Shown in pieces: positions 55,514-64,000 of a stretch of DNA of 64,000 nt (positions within the stretch are counted from its first letter, which is position 1; each line of letters starts with the position of its first letter). Under the pieces are notes generated by a model, which saw only the letters and a list, made by a program, of their open reading frames with translations, was not told the origin of the DNA and did no database searches. Origin of the DNA: Savagea serpentis (GTDB lineage Bacteria > Bacillota > Bacilli > Bacillales_A > Planococcaceae); contig NZ_JADKPV010000007.1 in the NCBI RefSeq assembly GCF_015351395.1, positions 1 to 64,000 of the forward strand, in the 5' to 3' direction. The position numbers were made by a program, and so were the translations under genes.

Positions 55514-55540
55514 AATAGATGATAAAAGGTGGAGAACATC

Positions 55541-56476
55541 ATGGGAGTAGGTATTCTTGGCGTCGGTAAAAGTGTGCCAGCCAACGTAATGACGAACTTT
55601 GATTTAGAAAAATTAATGGATACATCAGATGAGTGGATTCGCACGCGCACAGGGATTGAAGAGCGTCGTATCGCTCCAGATGATATCGATACATCACATA
55701 TGGCGACAGAAGCAGCAGAAGAAGCAGTGCGCAACGCAGGCATTTCACCCGAGCAAATCGGATTAATTCTCGTAGCGACTGTAACACCAGATCAACGTTT
55801 TCCGGCGGTTTCAACGATGGTGCAAGACCGTATCGGTGCAACAAATGCAGCAGCGATGGATATTTCAGCAGCTTGTGCTGGATTTATGTATGGAATCGTC
55901 ACGGGCCAACAATTCATCGAAGCGGGCATGTATGACTATGTACTTGTAATCGGCGTTGAAAAATTGTCGAAGTTTCTCGATTGGAATGACCGCAATACAG
56001 CCGTGTTATTTGGAGATGGTGGCGGTGCTGTCGTTCTCGGTAAAGTAAGTGAAGGACGCGGTATTTTATCGTCTGAGCTCGGAGCGGATGGAAGTGGCGG
56101 AAAGCATTTAGAACACGACGGAACCCATATTCAAATGAATGGTCGTGAAGTATTTAAATTTGCGGTTCGTCAAATGGGCGAGTCGGCGGTTTCTGTCACT
56201 GAAAAAGCGGGGCTTACGACGGAAGATGTGGACTATTTAATTCCACACCAAGCGAATACACGCATTATGGACGCTTCACGTCAACGTCTCGGGTTACCAG
56301 AAGAAAAAGTATCAAAAACGATTCATAAATATGGCAATACTTCAGCAGGATCGATTCCGTTATCGCTTTACGATGATTTACAAGATGGTAAAGTGAAAGA
56401 TGACGATGTCATTGTACTAGTTGGATTTGGAGGAGGGCTCACTTGGGGAGCGCTCTGTATAAAATGGGGTAAGTAA
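55541..56476 (+). CDS. fabH: Beta-ketoacyl-ACP synthase III FabH
   Basis: Starts fatty-acid synthesis by condensing an acyl-CoA with malonyl-ACP. The triad is Cys112 (ACAGF), His in PHQANTRI and Asn in GNTSAGS. Length 311 is typical. ATG 55541 is seven bases after AAAGGTGG and gives the family's N-terminus. Followed by fabF in the same operon. One copy is seen here; Bacillus has two. Confidence 0.97.
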   Translation: MGVGILGVGKSVPANVMTNFDLEKLMDTSDEWIRTRTGIEERRIAPDDIDTSHMATEAAEEAVRNAGISPEQIGLILVATVTPDQRFPAVSTMVQDRIGATNAAAMDISAACAGFMYGIVTGQQFIEAGMYDYVLVIGVEKLSKFLDWNDRNTAVLFGDGGGAVVLGKVSEGRGILSSELGADGSGGKHLEHDGTHIQMNGREVFKFAVRQMGESAVSVTEKAGLTTEDVDYLIPHQANTRIMDASRQRLGLPEEKVSKTIHKYGNTSAGSIPLSLYDDLQDGKVKDDDVIVLVGFGGGLTWGALCIKWGK

Positions 56477-56496
56477 GAACAGAAAGGATGATTGAA

Positions 56497-57738
56497 TTGG
56501 AACAAAAACGTGTAGTAGTAACAGGGATTGGTGCTGTAACACCGATAGGGAATAATGCAGCAGATTCATGGGAGTCACTCATGCAAGGGAAATCTGGAAT
56601 CGGTTTAATGGAACGTTTAGATCGTGAACAATTTCCAGTAAAAGTGACAGCAGAAGTGAAGGATTTTGATATCGAAGAATATGTGTCGCGTAAAGATGCA
56701 CGTAAAATGGATCGATTCACACATTATGCGTTAGCTGCTTCGATTATGGCGATGAAAGATGCCAATTTAGAAATCGATGAAGAACTTGCACCGCGTGCTG
56801 GCGTATGGATTGGTTCAGGAATCGGCGGGATGGAAACGCATGAACAGCAATTTAATTTATTTAAAGAGCGCGGTTATCGTCGAGTTAGCCCGTTTTTCGT
56901 TCCGATGATGATTCCAGATATGGCGGCAGGCCAAGTGTCGATTTATCACGGTGCGCGTGGAATTAATTCTTGTACGGTAACAGCATGTGCTTCAGGGACG
57001 AACTCGATTGGAGACGCCTTTGAAGTAATTAAACGCGGTGATGCGGATGTGATGATTGCAGGTGGAACAGAAGCGCCAATTACGACGATGGCAGTAGCTG
57101 GTTTCATTGCGAACACGGCACTTACTCAAAATGAAGATCCGAAGACAGCTTGTCGCCCATTCGATAAAAATCGTGACGGTTTTGTTATGGGGGAAGGGGC
57201 AGGTATTCTCATTTTAGAAGAGTATGAACATGCGAAAGCGCGCGGAGCTAAAATTTATGCGGAAGTTGTCGGTTATGGCGCGACAGGAGATGCGTTCCAT
57301 ATTACAGCGCCAGCACCAGCAGGCGAAGGAGCGGCACGCGCGATGCAACAAGCGCTCGATGAAGCGGGAGTTGAAGCGAATGCTGTCGACTATATTAACG
57401 CTCACGGTACGAGCACGCCATACAATGACTTATATGAAACAGAAGCGGTGAAAACAGTATTTGGAGACCATGCTTACAAGTTAGCCATGAGTTCGACAAA
57501 ATCGATGACGGGTCACTTACTCGGTGCAGCGGGTGGAGTAGAAGCGGTGTTTACCGTTCAAGCGATCGATAAAGGAATCATGCCACCAACAATGAATATC
57601 GTTGAGCAAGATGAGGCGTGTGACCTTGATTATGTAGCGGATCAGCCACGGAAGCGAGATATTCAGTATGCTTTAAGTAACTCTCTCGGCTTCGGCGGAC
57701 ATAATGCCACATTATTATTTAAAAAAGTATGTGAATAA
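56497..57738 (+). CDS. fabF: Beta-ketoacyl-ACP synthase II FabF
   Basis: Elongation condensing enzyme, 413 residues. Cys164 in TACASGTNS, His in [11 protein letters not shown] and His in [15 protein letters not shown] form the triad; GFGGHNATL is at the end. TTG 56497 is preferred over ATG 56488 because AAAGGATG then has proper spacing and the protein starts [11 protein letters not shown] like other FabF; both are possible. It begins 20 bases after fabH. Confidence 0.96.
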   Translation: MEQKRVVVTGIGAVTPIGNNAADSWESLMQGKSGIGLMERLDREQFPVKVTAEVKDFDIEEYVSRKDARKMDRFTHYALAASIMAMKDANLEIDEELAPRAGVWIGSGIGGMETHEQQFNLFKERGYRRVSPFFVPMMIPDMAAGQVSIYHGARGINSCTVTACASGTNSIGDAFEVIKRGDADVMIAGGTEAPITTMAVAGFIANTALTQNEDPKTACRPFDKNRDGFVMGEGAGILILEEYEHAKARGAKIYAEVVGYGATGDAFHITAPAPAGEGAARAMQQALDEAGVEANAVDYINAHGTSTPYNDLYETEAVKTVFGDHAYKLAMSSTKSMTGHLLGAAGGVEAVFTVQAIDKGIMPPTMNIVEQDEACDLDYVADQPRKRDIQYALSNSLGFGGHNATLLFKKVCE

Positions 57739-57781
57739 AAAAGAGTTGCCTCCTTTTATACATAAGGGGGCAACTCTTTTT
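57737..57781. terminator. Bidirectional terminator
   Basis: AAAAAGAGTTGCC.CCTT/AAGG.GGCAACTCTTTTT between convergent fabF and trpS; trpS's stop codon is at its right edge. Confidence 0.92.
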
Positions 57782-57782
57782 A

Positions 57783-59060
<1,278 letters not shown>

Positions 59061-59185
59061 TTTTAAGGAACTTATTTCTCATGAAAACGTATATATAAGT
59101 ATACCGTCCATTTTCAAAAGAAGGATTGTAAATGAGAATAAATATTTTGAAAAAAGATGTTTATTGATAATACAAAGGGGGTATA

Positions 59186-59290
59186 ATGAAAGTAAGAAGG
59201 AATTTATTGATTAGTAAACGCTATAATATCAACGTTTACATAATGAAAACCGAAAATTGTAAAAAACTTTTCAAAAAGTGTATCAATTGA
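59186..59290 (+). CDS. Possible 34-residue basic peptide
   Basis: ATG 59186 is preceded by AAAGGGGG at four to five bases, and the frame runs 34 codons rich in Lys, Arg and Asn (starts MKVRRNLLISKRYN). The same bases also read TATAAT, so this may be a promoter rather than a start. No homologue known; weak evidence. Together with the palindromes at 59333 it is all that I see in the 344 bases before spx. Confidence 0.2.
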   Translation: MKVRRNLLISKRYNINVYIMKTENCKKLFKKCIN

Positions 59291-59332
59291 GAATGAAAGT
59301 GTGTATAATAGAATTAGAGCTAGTTAATTTAA

Positions 59333-59362
59333 AGTTATTATAAATAACTATGATAAATAGTT
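59333..59362. promoter_or_regulatory. Overlapping palindromes upstream of spx
   Basis: AGTTATT-ATA-AATAACT (59333-59349) overlaps AACTAT-GATAA-ATAGTT (59346-59362). Both are perfect. In Bacillus spx is controlled by PerR and YodB; these do not match the PerR consensus well, so the regulator is unknown. Confidence 0.4.
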
Positions 59363-59404
59363 AGAATAGATAAATTCAGAAGACTTGAAAGGAAGTGTCG
59401 ATGA

Positions 59405-59803
59405 ATGGCTGTTACATTATTTACATCACCGAGCTGTACATCATGTCGTAAAGCAAAAGCATGGTTAGAAGAGCATGAAATCGCTTATACGGAGCGTAAC
59501 ATTTTTTCAGAACCTTTAAATATTGACGAAATTAAACAAATTTTACGAATGACAGAAGATGGAACAGACGAAATTATCTCGACTCGTTCGAAAGTGTTCC
59601 AGAAATTAAATGTCGATCTCGAAAGTTTACCATTAAAAAAATTGTACGAATTAATTCAAGATAATCCAGGTCTTTTGCGCCGCCCGATTATTTTAGATGA
59701 GAAGCGTCTTCAAGTCGGTTATAACGAAGATGAAATTCGTCGTTTCTTACCGAGAAAAGTACGTGCGTTTCAATTATTGGAAGCTCGTAAACTCGTCAAC
59801 TAA
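59405..59803 (+). CDS. spx: Redox-stress transcription factor Spx
   Basis: ArsC-like protein that binds the RNA polymerase alpha C-terminal domain and activates thiol-stress genes. The redox switch is Cys11-Thr-Ser-Cys14; Gly53 and Arg61, equivalents of the alpha-contact Gly52 and Arg60 region, are present. The sequence is close to Bacillus Spx throughout (132 residues), including the end [13 protein letters not shown]. Degraded in Bacillus by ClpXP; mecA follows next. Confidence 0.97.
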   Translation: MAVTLFTSPSCTSCRKAKAWLEEHEIAYTERNIFSEPLNIDEIKQILRMTEDGTDEIISTRSKVFQKLNVDLESLPLKKLYELIQDNPGLLRRPIILDEKRLQVGYNEDEIRRFLPRKVRAFQLLEARKLVN

Positions 59804-59818
59804 TGAACATAATGGAAT

Positions 59819-59853
59819 AAAAAACGCCATCTTCTCATATGATGGCGTTTTTT
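59819..59853 (+). terminator. Terminator of spx
   Basis: AAAAACGCCATC/GATGGCGTTTTT stem followed by T-run. Confidence 0.93.
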
Positions 59854-59983
59854 GTACCTTTATAAAAGAGGATTTTATGGCTCTTTGAGAAGAACGAAAT
59901 TGAAAAGTTTGCTTTCTCGAGCGATGTTCAATACAATGCTTATAAATGGAAAGTAAACGGCTATACAGAAGGGGGAGAGCGTG

Positions 59984-60661
59984 TTGGATATTGAAAGAAT
60001 TAACGAACATACGTTGAAATTTTATCTATCTTATGAAGACATTGAGGAAAGAGGCTATTCAAAAGACGATGTTTGGTACAATCGTGAAAAAAGTGAAGAG
60101 CTTTTTTGGAATATGATGGATGAAGTTAATGACAACACAGAATTCGAAGTCGATGGGCCTCTCTGGATTCAAGTACATGCGATGAAATCAGGAATTGAAG
60201 TGATTGTGACACGCGCACAAAAGCAAGATGATGAATGGGAAAGTCCTTTCGATGATGAGGATGGCTCAGAAGAGCATTTCGACGCGGAGATTAGCGCGAA
60301 AGACTTGTCTTCATTAAGCGACTTATTCCATGATAAATTGTTTGGATCAGAAGAAACAGAAGAGACGGTTGTGCAAGCAGAAGGACGTATGTATCGCTTT
60401 AAAGATATAGAAGATGTCATTCAACTCGCATCAAAAATTATCGATTATGAAGCATATTTACATGCTGTTCTCTACAGTTATGATAGCAGCTATTACATTT
60501 ATGTAAATCCAACGCTTTTAGATAATGTGACAGAAGATATATATAGCATTTTATCAGAGCATGGTACACGAGTGAAAGAAACGAAATATATGATGGATGA
60601 ATACGGAACGATTGTAAGCGATCGTGAACCATTTACTACATTATTGCATTATTTTAAATAA
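59984..60661 (+). CDS. mecA: Adaptor protein MecA
   Basis: Adaptor that delivers ComK and other substrates to ClpC. The N-domain (about 1-85) begins DIERINEHTLKFYLSYEDIEERG, shortened here to DIERINEHTL; an acidic linker (about 85-115) and a C-terminal ClpC-binding domain (about 125-225) follow. TTG 59984 fits the GGGGGAG spacing and the family's start; GTG 59981 is one codon earlier. Confidence 0.94.
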   Translation: MDIERINEHTLKFYLSYEDIEERGYSKDDVWYNREKSEELFWNMMDEVNDNTEFEVDGPLWIQVHAMKSGIEVIVTRAQKQDDEWESPFDDEDGSEEHFDAEISAKDLSSLSDLFHDKLFGSEETEETVVQAEGRMYRFKDIEDVIQLASKIIDYEAYLHAVLYSYDSSYYIYVNPTLLDNVTEDIYSILSEHGTRVKETKYMMDEYGTIVSDREPFTTLLHYFK

Positions 60662-60664
60662 ATG

Positions 60665-60694
60665 AAAGAGACGTTTTAAGCGTCTCTTTTTTTA
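60665..60694 (+). terminator. Terminator of mecA
   Basis: Perfect nine-base stem AAAGAGACG/CGTCTCTTT with T-run. Confidence 0.9.
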
Positions 60695-60763
60695 GTTGAA
60701 AAAAGGGAACGTACGTACTAAAATAAAAATATCCCCTTATCAATCATGAAAGGAGTAATTGAA

Positions 60764-61876
60764 TTGTTTGTTGCGATGAACGAACGACGTGAATTAATTA
60801 ACATTGTCCATTATCGTGAGCGAACTTCTCTACTTCCTTTAAAAGAACAACATTTGTATTGTCCTCAGTGTGAACGACCCGTCATTTTAAAAATAGGAAC
60901 GGTAATCATTCCTCACTTTGCTCATGTGAAGCATTCGAATTGTAGTGAGTCATTCGCAGAAGGAGAAACATTGGAGCATATGCAAGCGAAAATCCAACTA
61001 TATTCATTGTTTGAGCGTTCTCCTTACATCCCTCAATTAGAACCGGTATTACGAGATTGTGCACAACGTCCTGATTTATATGTGAAAGATGCGGAGCAAC
61101 ATTACGTCATTGAGTATCAGTGGACACCGATCTCTAAAAAACAATTACAAAAGCGAACTACGAATTATATAAAAGCGAATTATCCTTCCTTTTGGTTGAC
61201 GAAGCCTCCACACTCGTTACGTCCAAACTTGATTCAAATAGTCCGTCTCACTCCATTTTACCGTGCGGTTTATGAATCGAACGAACGCCCTTATTTATAT
61301 TATTACGATCCGCGCATTCAAAGTTTTTACTATATTGCCCCTCTCATCCATATTCAAAATGATCGTTATATCGGTCATGTTCAAAAAATTCCTTATAAAG
61401 ATCAAACCGTGCCTTTTCGACGCGATGAGCCGGAACTTTCATCTGCCCAAATTGAACGTTACATTCACTATTATGCACATGCTCGTATGAGACGTATCGA
61501 ACAAGCGATTCGATATGAGAGAGGAAACGATACATTATTAACGCGTTGTCACGATTTAAAGTTATTGCCGTTCGAATTGCCAAATTGGATAGGAGTTCCT
61601 CTAATAGATGGGCATGTTTTTCGTCAACACGCTTTAGATTGGCAATTTCATTATGTCCATCATTGTCTAATGGCAGAAGAAGATTGGTCGAGCGAAGATA
61701 CTGTCGTTACTTATAGCGCGCGTTATGGCCTTTCAGAAGCTGAACATCATACTGTAGAGCAATATCGTCAATTTTTAGTCCAAGTTCGTGTGAATGATTT
61801 ACGAGATATTTTGTCTGAAGCAACATATTTTCGACATTTTGAAATGACCTTAGTTGCAAAAGGTCAAGTGAATTGA
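60764..61876 (+). CDS. coiA: Competence protein CoiA
   Basis: About 370 residues. CoiA helps process incoming DNA in transformation. An N-terminal zinc-ribbon-like part has CPQC and a later Cys-His (HFAHVKHSNC); the PD-(D/E)xK-type nuclease core is RPDLYV...YVIEYQWTPIS. TTG 60764 lies eight bases after AAAGGAG; ATG 60776 is an alternative. Same neighbourhood as Bacillus (mecA-coiA-pepF). Length is normal. Confidence 0.9.
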   Translation: MFVAMNERRELINIVHYRERTSLLPLKEQHLYCPQCERPVILKIGTVIIPHFAHVKHSNCSESFAEGETLEHMQAKIQLYSLFERSPYIPQLEPVLRDCAQRPDLYVKDAEQHYVIEYQWTPISKKQLQKRTTNYIKANYPSFWLTKPPHSLRPNLIQIVRLTPFYRAVYESNERPYLYYYDPRIQSFYYIAPLIHIQNDRYIGHVQKIPYKDQTVPFRRDEPELSSAQIERYIHYYAHARMRRIEQAIRYERGNDTLLTRCHDLKLLPFELPNWIGVPLIDGHVFRQHALDWQFHYVHHCLMAEEDWSSEDTVVTYSARYGLSEAEHHTVEQYRQFLVQVRVNDLRDILSEATYFRHFEMTLVAKGQVN

Positions 61877-61920
61877 GAAAATAGAATAGAGACAATGAAG
61901 AATAGAGGAGGTCGTTTGAA

Positions 61921-63723
61921 ATGGCACAATTACCAACACGTGAAGAAGTGAAAGTGGAAGAGACATGGGATTTAACGTCAATTTTTCCTTCAGATGAAGC
62001 GTGGGAACAGCAATATAAAGTAGTCGAGAAAAAATTAGAAGAAGCAAGTCAATACGAAGGAACGTTCCACAAAGGAGCGGATGCGATTTATGACGCATTT
62101 CAATACCGCGATCAACTGTTAATGGACACGTCGAAAGTATATGTGTATGCGCATTTAAAACATGATCAAGATACAGGGAATGGCACGTATCAAGCGATGG
62201 AGAGTCGCGCAGTTTCATTGTATACAAAAGTGGGAACAGCTTTATCGTTCATGTCACCAGAATTGTTATCAGTGGATGAGAAAACATTGAATGAATATGT
62301 TGAATCGCATGAAGGACTCGCGCAGTATCGTCATGAATTAGACGAGTTCAATACGCATCGTCCGCATATTTTACCAGCAGAACAGGAAGCGTTACTCGCA
62401 CAAATGAGCGAAGTGACAGGAGCTTCAAGCGATACGTTCGGAAAATTAAACAATGCGGACTTGAAATTCCCAACTGTAAAAGATGAGGAAGGGAAGGACG
62501 TTGAACTTTCTCACGGTCGTTTCATTACACTGATGGAAAGTAAAGATCGTAATGTGCGTAAAGCAGCATTTGAAGCGATGTATGAAACGTACGGTCAATT
62601 TAAAAATACGTTTGCATCAACATTGACAGGTGTCGTAAAAAATCATAATGTATCAGCACGCATTCGCAATTACGGCTCTGCTCGTGAAGCAGCATTAGCG
62701 AATAACTATATTCCGGAGCAAGTGTATGACAATTTAGTAGAGACAATTAATCGTTACTTACCACTTTTACACCGTTACATTACATTACGTAAAAAAGTAC
62801 TCGGTTTAGACGAGCATCATATGTATGATATTTACACACCACTCGTCGATGATGTCGAGATGAAGTACACATATGAAGAAGCAGCAAAAACAATGGTTGA
62901 AAGTTTTGCGCCGATGGGTGAAGAATATCAATCGATCGTTCAAGAAGGATTGAACAATCGTTGGGTCGACATTCGTGAAAATAAAGGGAAACGTTCAGGA
63001 GCTTATTCATCGGGAACATATGGCACGAACCCTTACATTTTAATGAACTGGCAAGATAATGTCGATAACTTGTTCACACTTGCGCACGAATTCGGACATA
63101 GTGTACACAGTTACTATTCTGAAAAAACACAGCCTTTCCATTACAGTGGCTATTCGATTTTCGTAGCAGAAGTCGCTTCTACTGTAAATGAAGCATTGTT
63201 AAATGAATATTTATTAGAAAAAACATCGGATGAAAGAGAACGTATTTTCTTATTAAATCACTGGTTAGATGGATTCCGCGGTACAGTATTCCGTCAGACG
63301 ATGTTTGCTGAATTCGAACATCTCATCCATCTATTAGATCAAGAAGGCGTTGCTTTAACAGCGGATAAATTAACGGAAGAATACTATGCTTTAAATGAGA
63401 AGTATTTTGGAGAAGATATGGTATCTGATGAAGAAATCGGTTTGGAGTGGGCGCGCATTCCACATTTCTATTACAATTACTACGTTTATCAATATGCGAC
63501 AGGTTACAGTGCAGCGGTTGCGTTGAGCAAGCAAATCTTAACAGAAGGTGAAGAAGCAGTTGAGCGCTACGTATCAAACTTCTTAAAGGCAGGTTCATCT
63601 GACTATCCAATTGAAGTATTAAAGCGTGCAGGTGTCGATATGACAAGCGCAGAACCAATTGAAAAAGCTTGTCTCGCTTTTGAAGAGCGTCTAAATGAAT
63701 TAGAGCAATTACTTTTGAAGTGA
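61921..63723 (+). CDS. pepF: Oligoendopeptidase F (M3 family)
   Basis: Cytosolic zinc peptidase of 600 residues. Zinc motif HEFGH is at His389-His393, with the downstream Glu in VAEVASTVNEAL. N-terminal helical lid PTREEVKVEETWDLTSIF is typical. AGAGGAGG precedes the ATG. It may trim peptides imported by the Opp system and has been linked to competence peptide turnover in Bacillus. Confidence 0.96.
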   Translation: MAQLPTREEVKVEETWDLTSIFPSDEAWEQQYKVVEKKLEEASQYEGTFHKGADAIYDAFQYRDQLLMDTSKVYVYAHLKHDQDTGNGTYQAMESRAVSLYTKVGTALSFMSPELLSVDEKTLNEYVESHEGLAQYRHELDEFNTHRPHILPAEQEALLAQMSEVTGASSDTFGKLNNADLKFPTVKDEEGKDVELSHGRFITLMESKDRNVRKAAFEAMYETYGQFKNTFASTLTGVVKNHNVSARIRNYGSAREAALANNYIPEQVYDNLVETINRYLPLLHRYITLRKKVLGLDEHHMYDIYTPLVDDVEMKYTYEEAAKTMVESFAPMGEEYQSIVQEGLNNRWVDIRENKGKRSGAYSSGTYGTNPYILMNWQDNVDNLFTLAHEFGHSVHSYYSEKTQPFHYSGYSIFVAEVASTVNEALLNEYLLEKTSDERERIFLLNHWLDGFRGTVFRQTMFAEFEHLIHLLDQEGVALTADKLTEEYYALNEKYFGEDMVSDEEIGLEWARIPHFYYNYYVYQYATGYSAAVALSKQILTEGEEAVERYVSNFLKAGSSDYPIEVLKRAGVDMTSAEPIEKACLAFEERLNELEQLLLK

Positions 63724-63976
63724 ATCAATACTATTGAAACATAATGAAAAAAGAAAGGGATTTAAGAGGAACGTTTTAGGTTCTTAAAAGGGTTTAGTAG
63801 TTGATGTATTCATCTTTACTCGTCTGAAAATATGACAGTATTGTGAAGAATGATTGTGAATAGTTGCATATACTACTATTTCGTGATAAATTATAAATGT
63901 GAAATAAATCACATACCAAACATACACCCCTTTTGTTTGAACGTGAACATTTCTCCCATTCCCTTTGTAAAAGAGC

Positions 63977-64000
63977 ACTTACTCTCCCCCAGGAGTGAGT
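63977..64000. repeat. Inverted repeat at the window edge
   Basis: ACTTACTCT pairs with GGAGTGAGT (two G-T pairs) around CCCCCA. The window ends at the second arm, so a T-run cannot be seen. The 277 bases from 63724 to 64000 contain no convincing gene. Confidence 0.35.

Noticed and set aside
59333-59349. PerR box upstream of spx
   Set aside because: The palindrome does not match TTATAATNATTATAA well enough; kept only as an unassigned palindrome.
63784-63978. Minus-strand 64-codon frame near the window end
   Set aside because: No ribosome binding site or known pattern; AT-rich intergenic DNA gives such frames by chance.

Overview
The window is chromosomal, AT-rich DNA from a low-GC Gram-positive bacterium of the order Bacillales. 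The evidence is the gene set and gene order: hemZ, yheA/yheB/yheE, hpf-secA-prfB-cccB-ftsEX-minJ, addBA, yisK-yisL, yitS/U/V/W, fabHF, trpS with a Trp T-box, and spx-mecA-coiA-pepF. Many blocks match Bacillus subtilis order as I remember it, but others are moved or missing. No sporulation gene is seen: ctpB is absent from the ftsEX-minJ interval and gerP genes are absent between addA and yisK. A Planococcaceae/Caryophanaceae-type organism (flagellated, with a competence gene, perhaps non-sporulating) fits best, but genus cannot be decided. No prophage, insertion sequence, CRISPR array or plasmid feature was found; this is mostly core genome.

Layout. 1-0.9 kb: nine tRNA genes (Thr, Tyr, Trp, His, His, Gln, Gly, Cys, Leu) with a terminator. 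1.2-2.3 kb: two poorly known minus-strand genes. 2.4-12.9 kb: a 'yhb/yhe/yha-like' block with queG, trmL, a 30-residue membrane peptide, a soluble chemotaxis receptor, a bdbC-thioredoxin-pseudouridine synthase operon, a CNNM/CorC transporter with an unusual leader, yheE, yheB, yheA, hemZ and an enoyl-CoA hydratase. 12.9-15.6 kb: flagellar flaG-fliD-fliS-fliT behind a SigD-like promoter. 15.7-26.1 kb: hpf, secA, prfB (programmed +1 frameshift), cccB, ftsE-ftsX with an M23 coiled-coil hydrolase, a ResA-like thioredoxin, minJ and csbA. 26.1-36.7 kb: yhjE-like gene, addB-addA, a DUF418 membrane protein, yisK and yisL.

36.8-48.9 kb is the most accessory-looking part: a membrane-anchored GH13 (amylase-fold) protein that has lost catalytic residues, three paralogous oligopeptide/glutathione-type binding lipoproteins on the minus strand, the divergent permease/ATPase operon oppC-B-D-F, and an M19 dipeptidase. 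Together they form a peptide uptake and hydrolysis locus. 48.9-52.9 kb: a SEC-C protein, degV (yitS-like), yitU-like phosphatase, yitV-like hydrolase and yitW.

52.9-64 kb: a ClpB-type disaggregase without the N-domain, controlled by a textbook CtsR box; a yjzD-like gene; fabH-fabF behind a FapR-like operator; trpS with its T-box; then spx, mecA, coiA and pepF. Regulation readable from sequence includes CtsR, FapR-like, T-box and RF2 autoregulatory frameshifting, plus weaker SigD-like and CodY-like sites. Several genes need TTG starts when ribosome binding site spacing is used to choose the start.
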